64,000 bases of DNA from Lumbricus terrestris (GCA_949752735.1 OX457052.1:37686368-37750367), one strand, 5' to 3'; counted from the stretch's first letter, positions 11,961-25,351 are shown. Numbers and translations: made by a program. The notes: generated by a model not told the origin, from the letters alone.

Positions 11961-12577
11961 ACGTTTGAAGAGTTGCTGATGACAATTTGTAGGGCCTGCT
12001 ATTCGATACGTTTGAAGATCTACATGTGAACAGTTGTAGACTTTGTAAGTAAAGGATGTCGTATTTCGACTTTAAATAACGAGGTCATCTAATGGTTTTA
12101 GACAGCAAGAACAGAAGTCAGTGTTTGAAAGCCGCGGCTAAACGAATCCACATTGCATGTTTGAAGTTGGTAACCAGCTACACGCCATACAGTCAATATC
12201 TGGTGGTCGCAGACACTAGTGCACATGACATTTGTATCCCATGAAACATGCATTAATATTAAATAATCTTTATAGTAAACTCCAAATTTCTTTAGCGCAC
12301 CAGTACTGAAAAGAGCTGAATGCATGGCTGAAACCTATTCGCAAGAGTTGGAAAAATTTCATTGCGGATCATTTCAACACTTGAATCAATGCAGACGAAA
12401 AGTTTGTGCTGAAATCAAATATATCAGAAACACGGCAGACTGGTCGTTAGCGTATTGAACCATGATCAGAAGGAAACCTGTAACAGTCATCAACACCCTA
12501 CGATGGCAATAAACTTCTTAGAATTCTTATTAAAATATGTTTGCTCAAAATCCATGTCTGTGATGACAACCAGTTTT

Positions 12578-12630
12578 GAATGACGCCACATGTGTCATCG
12601 GCCACGCTAAGAATACGACTGCGAGTGAAT
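12578..12630 (+). promoter_or_regulatory. conserved leader block of the array (copy B)
   Basis: The TGACGCCxCATGTG..GGCCACxCTAAGAATACGACTG pattern is shared with the leaders of A, C, D and F. Confidence 0.4.
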
Positions 12631-12943
12631 AATACTAAAGAATCAATCCAGTTTCAGCATCGGTAGGCAATATTATGACGTCGTTTTCCACTTACTGCGC
12701 AGAATCTCTTCATGGTAGATAAGTTGAGTCCATAATTTATACAGACTGACTCGCAACTGTGGACTCACGCTGACAGATTGTCGCCGTTGATTCCAAATAG
12801 GAACTGAAACGAATTAGAATCGGTAGAAGTAAAAGACTTCTATCGTGAACATCTTAACGCTGTTGATCGCCGCCTATTTAGACCGTTGAGTAGGCCTATT
12901 CGATAATTATTATAGGCCTCCGTGACTCAACTCTCTCCTGATA

Positions 12944-15252
12944 ATGTTTCAATTCTTTCGCAGCATGATTTTGCTCCTGATCATCGGGTTTTTGAGCCTA
13001 ACAGATGGTAAGTAGAAAGTTCTTCAGTGGATATTCAAGGCCCTCTATTTTTGATGAAAGCAAATTAATTTACATGTCTTTCAAAACAATCGTATGAAAG
13101 CGACAGTGGCGGCGCCAGCTCTATAGTTTCGGCAGGTCGTGTCGGGGTCATGGGAACTATTTGGCAGGTCGAAGAAATTGATGATTGAATTTGAAGTACA
13201 TAGGCCTTCTTATCTTCTCTTCTTTAAGTTCTCTGCCGGTGTCACGTGATATTCTATCCCCCCTGAAAGTTATCCGGGGATGAATTAATCTATCCCCCGG
13301 ATGGAATTAACCGGTCTAGACTATCCTTGGGATAAACAATTCTATCCCCTTTTTTGAAAAATGCGTATAACTGAAATGTTTTTGCTCTGATCAAAATTTA
13401 AGGTGACTCTAATAATATTGTTTTAAGTGTCCTAAGAGAAAGGCAACTCGAGTTTATTTAGTGACTCGAGTGCTCTTAAGTGTTTTAAATGTTCTAAATG
13501 CTTTAAAACCAAATAACAAATTATCTAGTAGGAATAAACATACCTGTTGGTGTCATTGTTCAAAACAAAGCAGATGAAAATTAATTTGCAAAAATAAATA
13601 CACGCGGAAGGGAATTTTTCGACTTTTCTTTATTTGGGGGATACGATTAATACGGGGGATACTCTATTTCGTGACACCGGCAGGTTTCAACTTCCAATGA
13701 CGTCATTCTTTTCTTTGCTGTGGCTTTCTCTTCCGCTCGTTGTATCCGTTGGTCATCCATTGATATTCTCTTTCCTGATGGGTCACGTACAGTACCCCAC
13801 TCCATACCAGTACTTTGACAAGTATACATGTATCTTCTTTCGATCTTTGCTCAACCCTCCTCTTATCAATTCTCCTCTTTTCGTGAACGCATCTTTTCCA
13901 ATAGTATTCTTTGTTTTATATCACTATGGCATATTGCATCTGTTGTTATCATACTTCCCAAGCAGCAGAAGCTGTTGACCTGTTCCTCTTACTATCCATT
14001 TATTGTTATTTACACTGATATCTCCTCCTACTCTCCTCCACTTATCCTCATAATCTTTGTCTTTCCGAAATTTATCTTCATGCATGGGCGCCCGCACATA
14101 GGGGCAAGGGAGGGCACTTGCCCCGCCCTGGAAAATTGGAAAACCTATGTTTTTAACTTCTACTTTTGGGTTTTTAACAAATTTCTTTGCATAAATGCAC
14201 CAATAATATGAATGATACAGACAATGAAAGTCGGAAATCTATGTTTAGAGATTTCTATAGAAATAAACATACTCTTATAATTTTCTGCCTTGCATGTTCA
14301 GGCTGCCTCTAAAAACTGTATCAATAACCATTGACGTTCAACACTCCTGCGGGCGCCCATGCAAACAGCAGGCTTATCGATTATGGCCTACTTGAGTGGA
14401 ATCCAGCTGGCAGGGCAAATAATCACAACTGCAAAGACATTAAAAACTAATGCAAAAATTCCAAAATTTCTCAAAGTACGTTGAAATTTCATCAGGAAGA
14501 TCTGCTTATTCACCAGCAATTAATTATTATTATATAAACCAAGTCTGCTATGGCTCATTCGAGTGGCGCTTTAGAAGCAGCTAGAGGAGCACTTGCCCCT
14601 TGAAAACTGACACCTATTTTTCGTTCATTTTTATTTCGTTCATTCTATGGACGTCTATAGCGCACCTTTAATTAGGAAACTACGTTTTAACATCTACCTT
14701 TTGATTTCTAACAAATTTCTAAAGAAGCTATTCTTAATAAAAATTATACACAAAATGAAACTGAGAAATTTGCATAAGAAACCTCTTTGAAAAATACCCG
14801 TAGCCTATTCTTAATTTCCAGCCTTGCATTTTTCAAGCTCCTGCTACTGAAAAATTTAACCGTGACTATCGTAAACATTTTGCTCCCCCCCTGCAAAAAT
14901 TTCTGCGGGCGCCCATGTCTTCATGTTGTATTTTTTATTGGGGCCCTGTTTGGTTGATCCATCAATTTCTGCAGCCCCTCCTGTGTGGTCGCCAGCATCG
15001 ATTGGTCGCTGGCAAATCTTAGGGCTCCTGGGCTCTTACAGTGTACGAGTATTCCACCCACTTTGAAACCCTCTACTGTCTGTTCCATTGCCTCTTGAAT
15101 TTGTTCTTCTATGTATATGTTAAAGAGGAGTGGTGATTGCGGACACCCTTGCCTCATCCCTCTACCAATTACTTCATTCTCTTAGCACTCCCCTCCTATT
15201 CTTATCTTTACTGTTTGATTCATATTATAGGTTTCCTATAAACCTATAGTTT

Positions 15253-15327
<75 letters not shown>

Positions 15328-17459
15328 TAGCTGGGGTACCCGGCGTTGCCCGGGAAATTTAGGATTCGACCCGTTCCGGCCACAACCCCACCACACCCCA
15401 CCCCACCACAGTCCGACCTCCACCGGTACACCACCTGAGAAATTTTGTTTTTTGGGGGAACCCCCAAATTTCCCTTTCCCATCCCTGCCCCACAACACGC
15501 CACCACTAACTTCGACCTCCACCAGTACGCCACACGTGAAATTCTGGTTTTCGGAAAAAATTTTGGGGGGAAATTTGCCCCCAAAATTCCCCTCCCACCT
15601 CTTTGACCCCACCGCACAACACGCGACCACTAACTCCGATTTACACCGGCACGCCACCCGTGAAATTTTTCGGAAAATTTGTTGGAGAAAAATGTTACCC
15701 CAAAATTTTCCACTCTTTCACCCCCACCCCACAACACGCGATTACTAACTCCGATTTCCACCGGTACGCCACCCGTGAAATTCGGTTTTAAAGAAATTTG
15801 GGGGGAATTTAACCCCCAAATTTTTCCCTACCCCTCTTTCACCCCTCCCACAGCACGCGACCACTAACTCCGATTTCAACCGGTACGCCACCCGTGAAAT
15901 TTGGTTTTCGGGGAATTTTGGGGGAAAATTTTACCCCCCAAATTTTCCACCCACCCCTCTTTCACCCTCCCCCCACAACACGCGAACACTTACTCCGATT
16001 TTCACCGTTATGCCACTCGTGAAATTTTAGTTTTCGGAAAATTTAGGAAGGAATTCCCCCCCAAATTCCCCCCTTACACCTCTCCCCCTTCACAACACGC
16101 CACCACTAACTCTAATCTCGACCGGCACGCCACTCGTGAAATTTTGGTTTTTGGTGAATTTTATGGATTGGGGGAAATTTTCCCACAAAACTTTCCCTCA
16201 CCCCTCTTTCACTCCCTCCCCACAACACGCGAACACTAACTCCGATTTCCACCGGTACGCCACGCGTGAAATTCGGTTTTCGGAAAAATTTGGAGGGGGG
16301 AAATTTTTACCCCCCAAAATTTCCCTCCACCTCTTTTTCACCCCCCCCCCAATTTTCCCCCATCACTCTTTCACCCCCCTCCCAACACGCGACCACTTGG
16401 GGGGAATTTAACCCCCAAATTTTTCCCCACCCCTCTTTCACCCCTCCCACAGCACGCGACCACTAACTCCGATTTCAACCGGTACGCCACCCGTGAAATT
16501 TGGTTTTCAGGAAATTTTGGGGGAAATTTTCCCCCCCAAATTTTTCACCCACCCCTCTTTCACCCTCTCCCCACAACACGCGAACACTTACTCCGATTTT
16601 CACCGTTATGCCACTCGTGAAATTTTAGTTTTCGGAAAATTTAGGGGAGAATTCCCCCCAAATTCCCCCCTTACACCTCTCCCCTTCACAACACGCCACC
16701 ACTAACTCTAATCTCGACCGGCACGCCACTCGTGAAATTTTGGTTTTTGGTGAATTTTATGGAGGGGGTGAAATTTTCCCACAAAATTTTTCCCCACGTC
16801 TCTTTCACTCCCCTCCCCACAACACGCGAACACTAACTCCGATTTCCACCGGTACGCCACCCGTGAAATTCGGTTTTCGGGAAATTTTGGAGGGGGGGAA
16901 ATATTTACCCCCCAAAATTTCTCTCCACCTCTTTTTCACCCCCCCCCCAATTTTCCCTCACCACTCTTTCACCCTCCTCCCAACACGCGACCACTAACTC
17001 CGATTTCCACTGGTACGCCACCCGCGAAATTTTGGTTTTTGGGGGGAAAAAAATTCCCCAAAAAACCCGACCCCCACCCTGGCCCTCCACCCACCACCCC
17101 ACTCCCTTCGCCCCCACCCACCCATTCCCCCAGCTCCACCCTCCACTTCCACCCCCCACCCCTACCACCGACCTCCACCGGTACCCGACCCGTGAAACTT
17201 GCAAAAGCGCTGTTCTCTAAACGCTGTCGAACGGCTGCTTTTATACGTATTACGTATGAGACCCGAAAGAAAAGTGCTGCTATAAGCTTGAAAGGGCAGA
17301 GTCCAACAGGGAAAATGAGGGGGTTTTGGCCCCCCACTATGGCCCCAATAGTGGCAGAGATTCGCGAACCACTCTGTTACGCGTCCGATGCCAAGACGGA
17401 CACTATAGTGAAGGTTTGGAGTGAAAAGCTCAAAAACCGTGGAAATGCATTCCGGTTAA

Positions 17460-17516
<57 letters not shown>

Positions 17517-19174
17517 ATCTTCTCTTTATTTATATATATATAGTATATATATATAGTTAGACCCCTATATTTACCTACTAGATAAGATCAGACGTAAAAG
17601 TCCTGATGAACTCCGCCCAAGAGCATCATAATGTTTTTATTCGCGTATAATATGAACAATTTAACATCTTCGCATAATTGAATATCACGTTGAAGGTGAA
17701 CGCCTAGTTTCTGAGGCTTGCTACCACTTATAATTATTGGAACACATGCATGAACAAAACGGCGTTGAAATGATCTTTAGGCTGCACAGGAAATCGGCTG
17801 CTATGAATCAGTGGCATACAGAAGGGGAGGGTTTCGGGGGTTAAATAATTCTCGTTTTTCTTACTTTATTCCCTTTGTTACTTTATCCCCTTTTTATTTA
17901 CTGTAATACTGTTGGGTTGGTGTCAGAACGGGCACCCGGCCAGACCAAAAAAGATCCAACCCCTTACTATCATAAATTCCTGGCTACGCCACGGCTATAA
18001 AGTCACGTCAGTGCCAATGATTTCGATCAGAGACGCAATAAATTATTATAGTTTTGTCGCACGACTTTAGTTCTTAAAACATTTCGACTTCATGCTTATT
18101 GTTTTTTCAGCTGCAGAAAACACATTCAGTTTGGTTTGGAAGTTCGACCAATCTGGCTTTTACTCTACTCGTGATGTGGTCATCGCTAAGAATCTTATCT
18201 ACGTAATTTGTCGGATCAAAAATGCAGAAGATAGCAGCAGCATTTTATTCGCTCACGAGAATTCAATACCGTATGACCTTCTAATGATAACTATAATTGC
18301 AGAGCACATTGTATATGACGCAAACATGGTTTTCATCGAGAACACGAACCTTTTATATGTCCATGACCGGTTTCGCAAAAGCATCTGGAAGATAGACACA
18401 GTTAAGAATAGAGTTGACAAATGGTTGTCAGGATTGGGAAATGGGGCAACTTTATCTGTTGCGAATGACAATCATCTACTGGTGTTGAATGACCTTGATG
18501 ACCTGCTGTATCTCAGGATTTACGATCAAGACGCGACACTCATTCGAAGTATATCACTTCCCAGAGACTTCAGTCATCCAGCCTATGTAATTCAGAAACC
18601 TAATGGAGAATTCGTCGTCAGTCACATATCGAAAGAGACCCATGGCACGTCGGTAAGTTTCCTAAGCAATGACGGGCAAATTATAAGTCAGTTAATGCTC
18701 AAAGATTTCGCTGGTTTCATTGATGCTCAGATTTTTTGCGATTGTTATAATTGTAAGAGACGTCTTGCGGTTGACGTGTTCAGTGGAAACGTATACATTG
18801 ACAACTCCTGGGACTTTAAATCTAAATGGAACTTAACTGATCTCATTGTCGACATCAGTGACGACCCAGAAGAGACTACTACAAAGATAATAAGCTTTCG
18901 AGACACCGATGGTCGTACTATCCAACAATGCACAGAATTGGTACATAGGCCGCGTGTGCAGTTGTTTCTGGATACGGAAAACGATGAAATTTTTGTTGAG
19001 GAGTATTTCTTCAATGGCATGATATTTTTTCTATCTGATGCAACGTCCTTCAAATCGAGTCAAATTAATGGGAGTCAAATAGGTCGATATATATTGCACT
19101 ACGACACAACGAATAAACATATGTTTAACGCTATTCACGGAGTTTTGCATATTTGGACATTCATCAGACGCTAA
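12944..19174 (+). CDS. gene B: secreted beta-propeller protein without stalk (2 exons)
   Basis: Exons 12944-13007 and 18111-19174 join into 376 codons (375 aa). Exon 1 is a signal peptide ending LSLTD with a strong donor GTAAGT. I found no copy of exon 2 in the 5.1 kb intron, which is filled by transposons. Exon 1 and exon 3 are both phase 1, so direct joining keeps the frame (LTD-AAENTFSLVWKF). Exon 3 has the same repeated strand pattern as A (LLYVHDRFRKSIWKID, NHLLVLNDLDDLLYLRIYD, GEFVVSH) and ends HIWTFIRR. The product would be a bare secreted propeller. A diverged exon 2 that I failed to see is possible. Confidence 0.7.
13233..13683. mobile_element. TIR MITE (CTGCCGGTGTCACG ends)
   Basis: About 451 bp with terminal inverted repeats of 14 bases (CTGCCGGTGTCACG / its reverse complement) that continue imperfectly into a TATCCCCC stretch at each end. 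The middle is AT-rich with no transposase. I could not fix the target duplication, so the superfamily is open. It lies in the intron of gene B. Confidence 0.7.
14083..14917. mobile_element. dimeric TIR element with perfect 8-bp duplication
   Basis: The ends are CATGGGCGCCCGCA inverted repeats, flanked by TCTTCATG on both sides (14075-14082 and 14918-14925). An extra right end sits at 14349-14362, and the two halves (14083-14362 and about 14580-14917) are diverged copies of one another. So this is a tandem dimer or one copy beside another. An 8-bp duplication fits hAT. No transposase is visible. Confidence 0.7.
14921..15236 (-). pseudogene. reverse transcriptase fragment of a non-LTR element
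   Basis: About 100 codons resemble the RT palm: RQGCPQSPLLFNIYIEEQI, then a LRFADD-like stretch that reads RFASD here, so a catalytic Asp is replaced by Ser. An in-frame stop lies just upstream of RGMRQGCP. It is a decayed fragment of a LINE different from the one at the window start. Confidence 0.7.
15256..15326. repeat. (TA)n microsatellite
   Basis: About 35 TA units, with a Helitron-like terminus directly after it. Confidence 0.95.
15327..17520 (-). mobile_element. Helitron-like element with a ~120-bp satellite array
   Basis: Read on the minus strand the left edge ends in a hairpin (15339-15354) followed by CTAG against (TA)n, as at 4924. Inside are about 13 copies of a ~110-125 bp unit marked by TAACTCCGATTTCCACCGG and ACACGCGACCAC. 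Each holds an inverted repeat of the AAATTTTGGGGG..CCCCCAAAATTT type. A higher-order repeat of ~594 bp is visible (15805 against 16399). The right part (17180-17460) is unique, then (CAGA)n. Frames across it are low-complexity artefacts. Confidence 0.5.
17461..17516. repeat. (CAGA)n microsatellite
   Basis: Fourteen perfect CAGA units at the right edge of the Helitron-like element. Confidence 0.95.
17809..17994. mobile_element. hAT-like MITE in gene B intron
   Basis: 186 bp starting CAGTGGCATACAG and ending CTGGCTACGCCACGG, an inverted pair of the CAGTGGCGTAGCCAG type. The flanks CTATGAAT / CTATAAAG match at six of eight bases. The matching sites in genes A (near 8595) and D lack it, which confirms insertion. 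Confidence 0.7.
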
Positions 19175-19646
19175 CCTAAGATTCAACGATGACTCTATGC
19201 GATGCATTTTTTGAGTTTCTTAGACTCCATAATCTGTTAACGCGTATTTTATAACCGTCATTTCAGTCGTAGCCTATCCTGGCAAGTAACAATCAGCCGT
19301 CGGTCATACTTCTCGATAGAATGCATTCGCTTGTAGTTACGATTATAGATATGTTCGTGGTTAAGAATATCTAGAACATTGTCTAAGTTTGAGTTGACTA
19401 TGTTTAATTCGGTTGATTCCTTGAGTCGAATGAGCTCTAAAGTTCATCATTAAGCTTGCATAATATATTCTGTCATTGTTCTTGTTTTTCTTGTAGTTCG
19501 ATTTCTTGTGAAATGGAGATTTTAGAGTGATCCTCGCTAAGGAATGCTTATTGCTTCTGAGCCTCACTTTGTTTGGCAAAGTAGTCTCTCTCTTAAAATC
19601 TCTTTAGGCCTAAGTCTAATAGTTTTGATGTTATTTATTATGTTGG

Positions 19647-19652
19647 AATAAA
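19647..19652 (+). terminator. gene B polyadenylation signal
   Basis: AATAAA about 470 bp after the stop, followed by TTTGGATTTGGTTCACTTG, as after A and D. The 3' UTR (19175-19646) resembles that of gene D. Confidence 0.75.
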
Positions 19653-19789
19653 GGACCATTTTATTTGGATTTGGTTCACTTGTTGTGTGGGTTTCAAATG
19701 AAAGCACAAATCAAGGTCGGGTTCCTGAGAGTAACACTTTATGATGATGATTATGATCTCTGCGACAAGGGGGAGCTTTTGATATGGAG

Positions 19790-19990
19790 GCTCGCACTTC
19801 TACCAGACTGTGTCTTCCTTTTCTATTCTGAAATGGCCTCCCACTAACCTTGCGACTTACGCCTAGACTAAATTCACCTGCTTTTACAAGTTGCTCAAAT
19901 CTTATTTTTAGCTGTGGCTGGGCTGGGAGCGCTTCTGAGTAGGTTTCTTTGAATAGGCGCTATATAAATTATCGAAATGAATGAATGTTT
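19790..19990 (+). mobile_element. L2-type LINE 3' tail
   Basis: Remnant of a C-terminal frame (WNGLPLTLR-like), then the hairpin GGGAGCGCTTCTGAGTAG..GGCGCTATATAAAT and a short TGAA repeat. Confidence 0.65.
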
Positions 19991-20244
19991 TTTGAAGAGC
20001 TTGAAAATGCGAAGTAGACATTAATTTAGAACAAGAGTCCTTTTCAGAGAGGTTTCTAGTTGTAAATTTCTCAGCTTCACTTAGTTGATGCAAATTAGTA
20101 TCATTAGTGCTTTTATGAGAAGAAATGTCAAAATATAAAATTTAGTAGTTTACTAAAAAAATAAATTATTTTCCAGATGAATGAATGAATGAATAATTGA
20201 TTGATTGATTATGCAGTCAATTCTACTTCAATTTTCTCGTCAAC

Positions 20245-20450
20245 ATTTTGCGTCACATCGCTTTATCTAGCCCTGCTATCCAAAGACCAACCATCAACTA
20301 ATGACGTTGAGCAAAGAAATTTCAGAAAGTGCCCTACAACAACCAACTCAAAAGGAGGAACTATCGTTGCGTTACACTACAGGAACCAATCAAAAATCAT
20401 TGCAATCAAAATACATTCTCAGAGTCTCTCAAAGTGACATTTTGAACGAT
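20245..20450 (+). promoter_or_regulatory. gene C promoter-like module
   Basis: TGCGTCA (a diverged CRE) near 20249 and a CCAAT box at 20385-20389, then the CTCTCAAAGTGACATTTTGAACGATACGATGC block shared with the other units. Confidence 0.45.
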
Positions 20451-21007
20451 ACGATGCATGGGAAGAGTTACAGACTTAATAGGTTTAGTAGACTAAGTAG
20501 AGAATGTCAAAATAATTATAATTTATTGCGACTTCAAATAGCAAGGCTGATTGTTCTCGACAGCGAGAACAAGAGTCACTGTTTGAAAGCTGTGGATAAA
20601 CGAAGACACATTGCGTGTTTGAAACTGGTAACCAGCAATTCGTCACTCTGATACTCTGGTGCTCGCAGACACAAGTGCATTATTATCCATTGGAAGATGC
20701 ATTCACACCATCTAATCGCTTACTGCAAACTCCACATCTATAAAATACCGTAACTGCAAAGTTGCATGCATTGCAATGAAACCATTACGGATCGCTTCGA
20801 CACTTAGGCTAAACCACATAGACATTGCAAACGACGATTGTGCTAAATGAAAACATGAGACATGCCTAGACACAAACGATCAGACATCATAGCTAATACA
20901 TTAAGACCGAACAGTGGCACTGTACTTTCTTATAATTCTTATTTTAACAAATAATTCTTATTTTTACCCAAAGTCCCTAATTATCTGTGATGATGGTCAA
21001 CTGTGGA

Positions 21008-21053
21008 TGACGCCGTATTGTGGCATCAGCCACACTCAGAGTACGAAGGCGAG
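21008..21053 (+). promoter_or_regulatory. conserved leader block of the array (copy C)
   Basis: GACGCCGTATTGTGGC..GCCACACTCAGAGTACGA, matching the blocks upstream of A, B, D and F. Confidence 0.4.
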
Positions 21054-21959
21054 ACGGCGTAAACAATAATAGAGAATAAATTCACCTTCAGAAAGGGTTG
21101 CCAATTAAGCATCACTTCAAGGTGCCACTTACTGAAGTCAAATGGAGCGCTCTCTTTGGTTTTTCTCATCCCTCAAGTCGCAAGGGGCTCCTTGGCTTCG
21201 GCAATCGCGTCTTCGCGCGTACCGGTCTTGCAATAATTGCTCCGACTCAGAATTTCTGCTAGGTCCCTCCAATTTCTAGACCGTTGTTGCGCATATGCGC
21301 AAGGTTTGAACATAACTCTTCAACACACGTTGCTAAGCCTAGTCGTTTCAGGAGTTTGGGGTGGAATAAAAATGGGTTCACTTGCTGTATAGTAGAGAGC
21401 TTGAGTTAACCTAACTAACGAACTCTTTTCTGTGCGAATGCGTCTGTATTTTATAAAATTATAAGCTAATACAATTTATATAATTTTATAGTCTAAAAAT
21501 TTAGATACAATATATAAAAATTACATAATTTTATACACCTTCGTGACCTGAGTGACAAACCGCATTAAGTGGCAGTAGTGATGAATGATTAGTATAGAAA
21601 TGGGAGTTAGCCAGAAGTGTGTGTAGGCCTATTTGCAATTTAACGTCACTGTGTGGTAACAAAGACCATTAGCGACACCCTCCTCCTTTATCCAGGCTTG
21701 GGACTGGCACTGGCAGAGTGCAACCAGTGGCGGAGTTTAGCCAGAAGTCGTCGTCTATGAAATAATAATAGTTAGTGTCATCTTTGTTAGGGACTTAAAA
21801 ATAGTGCGGCCTGGACCGAAGGTAATTGTGGGCACTGAGCAATGGGAGGATACAGATTTCGCAGAACATGTATATCATTGTTAACGACAGCCTTCAGCAC
21901 TCATCCTTCACCCCCTCAATAAATAACTCAATAACTCCGGACCACCATGAACTACTCTT

Positions 21960-22060
21960 ACGGACAACCCTCTTGAATCAACGCAGCGCTCCTGAATAAG
22001 CTGGTGCCACGCGCTCGACTTTCGAGTAGCGCTTTAGAAATTTGGAGAAAACGATTACGA
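21960..22060 (+). mobile_element. L2-type LINE 3' tail fragment
   Basis: CAGCGCTCCTGAATAAG..GAGTAGCGCTTTAGAAAT has the same hairpin shape as the other L2 tails here. Confidence 0.45.
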
Positions 22061-22828
22061 TTATGAATAATATCCCTCATTATGTGACAAAAAGTTCGGC
22101 TGCTGCATTTGGAAAAGGAGCGCCCAGGCCTGGCTCGGTCACTGGCAGATGCAAGGCCCACCAGACAGGGGTACAACGGTTTCTATTGTCAAAGTATAGC
22201 TTTGATTAGTAATTGTCAGATGGAACCAATTAGAGGTCTATGTAGAACGCACAATCTTCATTGTTCAATGAAATCGTGAATTATAGCTAAGACGTTTGCA
22301 AAGAGCTTAATGTCTAATGGCAGTATGCATATTCTAGTGCAAAAGCAGAGCTTAGAGTGTGGCAGGGTGTTCAGGCATATATTTTCAAATATCTATGACG
22401 TCATGCCACTTATTTGGCAAGCACACATGAAAAGGTCAGAGCCGTCCAAGCCCTTCGTTTTTTACACTTTAAGCGCTGTGCAAACGGAGCCTTTGGAACG
22501 TCACTTAGGCGACCAGTGATCAATAATAACCAAGCCGATCGAGTCAGTGTTGCAAAGGCGATGCACTCATACGTTTGTTGCACCAACGTTATTACGACTC
22601 TAGCAATTTTTTAGGAAGAAAGCGATCGGATGTCACATCATCTAACGTGATCTTGAAACGAATCTGATCGTAGATCTTGCAATCCGAGTAGCGTTGCTTT
22701 CGCCTCTGGTTCACAATAGGAGAGTCTGGGAACGAACACGACGAGCTACTGTTTTACTATGTTCCTGTCTTTGTCTCTTGCTCTGTATCTTCCTCTGCCT
22801 GTGCATGCATCTTTGGCTCGGTCTGTCT

Positions 22829-22861
<33 letters not shown>

Positions 22862-23192
22862 GTATCTGCCTCTCCTTTTTGGATAGCATAATATACCCAA
22901 GCTTCTCGTCCCGTTGTGGACCCACCCACGCTCTCTGGAATAATGCATCTATTGGATACTGCGGAAGAATACTTCATTGTCTCGGTATTCCTTTGACTAT
23001 AGTGAATGTTGCAGCGTTAGATGAGGTTTTGACTAACGTCCTTATATAACTCTGGTACAAAACCAGTTTCAACTCACTCCGGTAAAGTTGAACTGAAAGA
23101 TTTCGATCGTGAACGTCTCATCTAACCGGCTATCGAACGCCATAGCCACGGTTTACTGTTCCTCTCAAGTGGCTTGGTTGTTGCCGGACAAA

Positions 23193-25187
23193 ATGTTCCA
23201 TCTTTCACCAGTTGCGTCTCTTTTCTTGGTGATCGTTGTGTTGAAGTTGCAAATCAGTAAGTTGCGAAGGTTTGGTACATTTATTTTGCACATGATCCAG
23301 ATTCCATTGTAGGCTACTGTGAGGCCAACGTAAATAATATTAAAATTTAATTCACAAACTTTATTTCCGTGTTCTTAAAATCGTAAATTAGATGTCTTTT
23401 GCGAAAGAATCATGGAGGCGGAGGTATGAATATGGTCGACGCGGCTGGGGGACGACAGAAGAAAAGATGGGAGGACGTGATACAACAAGACCTGAAGCTG
23501 CTCAAACTGAAGAAGGAAAAGGAAGACGCTGGAAACAGAGACAAGTGGATGATAAGACCAGAGGGATTAATCCTAGCCTGAAAGGAAAGATAACATTTGC
23601 ACAGTGACTCTTTTCATCTATCTTAAAGTTGGCCTAGTTTCAACCTGCTTTGATTTCGAATAAGATTAACACGACTCCGAAAGAACCCAATAATGCTGTC
23701 TGTTGATCGGAAGTAGCTCCGCATTTTCATATTTTACTGTTGTTTACATTTTACTATTCGAGTAGTTTTTTTGGTGCAAAAATTGATTGTGATTCAGAGG
23801 TGTCGGAGGTAACAATTTGCCAGGAGCACAACTAAGATCGCGAGCGTATTTTCAAAAGCAGACTGCATCACGCAACCGATAGATGAGGAATTATTCCCCG
23901 CGAGTTAGAACTATTGAACATGTCGTCATGCTCGTTTCATGTCTGTGGTTGTCAGTGTAGTGTGCATAAACGTCGGATGTAAATCAATGCGTTTGCTGAC
24001 AGTGGCGGATACAGAAATTTTGCAAGGGGGGGCAACATTTTCGCTGAAAATGTTTGCCACAAAAATCTGATGACCTTTTTAAAGTCGTTTGACCGAAATG
24101 TCTGGAAATTATACAAATTTTTCATGCCAAAATAACTGATGACTTATTTTAGTCATTAGTCATAGGGTAGACGTAATCTCTGGCAATATACTATGACCCC
24201 TCTAGTCGTCGTATCCTACTTTTTCTCCCACTCCATTGATTGAATTCTTGTTGAAACCAAATGGGGGCACATCCTATGCACTTTTTAAATTGGGGGCCAT
24301 GGCTGGATTGGCCCCCTTGAGTCCGTTCCTGTTTGCTGATCTATATTGTTTTGTTGTAAAGGTGCCAAAGAGCCATTCAATCATTCAAACTGTCAATTGA
24401 CGAACACTTGCACTGAAAGAATGACTGACGATTCGGCAGCTAAAAGAACACAAACAGTAAATGAGTCATCAACAGAAGCTGCGTGGAAGAGTGAAACTAG
24501 ACACGATTCCAATTCTACATCAAATACAACAACAACATTCCTTACAGCTGAACAAACTACAGAATCTACATCAGAGGTCCCCAAAGCATCAAACATCTCC
24601 AAGATATCGGACGGTGTGACTCCTTTTTCAAAATAACCAGATTGAAATTTAGTAAATTATTAGATTATCAATTTATTTGATTAATTTGCAATAATAATGA
24701 TAATAATTATTATTATTAATTGAATAGCTTTTGGCCTGGTGATAATAACAACAATGTTGTTATTACAACTATTATGATTGCCATTCCGATTATGGCCTTG
24801 TTATTATTATTATTATTATTTAATTTATTTTAATTTTTTCTGAAATGGCTAGAACTCGTTAAGATCAGACGAAGCAAAGGTGCCTTGGAAGGCAATGGTG
24901 TTGAAACGTTGAATTAAAATAGCAATGCGCTGGAAAAGATAACTGGTTTCCCTCGTGTCACCGGTTTTACGAACTACACAGCGCCCAAACTCTGTGATGA
25001 AACATATGCCACTGCTGTTAATTGGGCCAAGAATCTCAATTGCCAACGGGACAAAGTGGTAGGTTTGTGCAATTATTATTAATATTATTATTATTATTTT
25101 AGCGCGCGAGATACGATATTTGATCCCTCAGGCTTTAAAAACAATAAATAGCAAAAGCTTTATTATAGGTTCTCGTCTCCAGCGTGC

Positions 25188-25250
<63 letters not shown>

Positions 25251-25270
25251 CATCATCATCATCATCATCA

Positions 25271-25351
<81 letters not shown>

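Larger units (their letters stand above)
20450..23192 (+). other. leader region of gene C
   Basis: The first part follows the other leaders, including the conserved block at 21008-21053. From about 21120 to 22640 it is expanded by inserted DNA, including an L2-type tail. A TCTG repeat lies at 22822-22861. No coding frame here has support. Confidence 0.5.

Noticed and set aside
15400..17000. A CRISPR-like repeat array
   Set aside because: The repeats are diverged satellite units with no unique spacers of constant size, and the genome is animal.
15244..17560. Many overlapping Pro/Phe/His-rich frames
   Set aside because: They arise from the satellite array of the Helitron-like element. Similar frames exist in all phases and no domain is visible.
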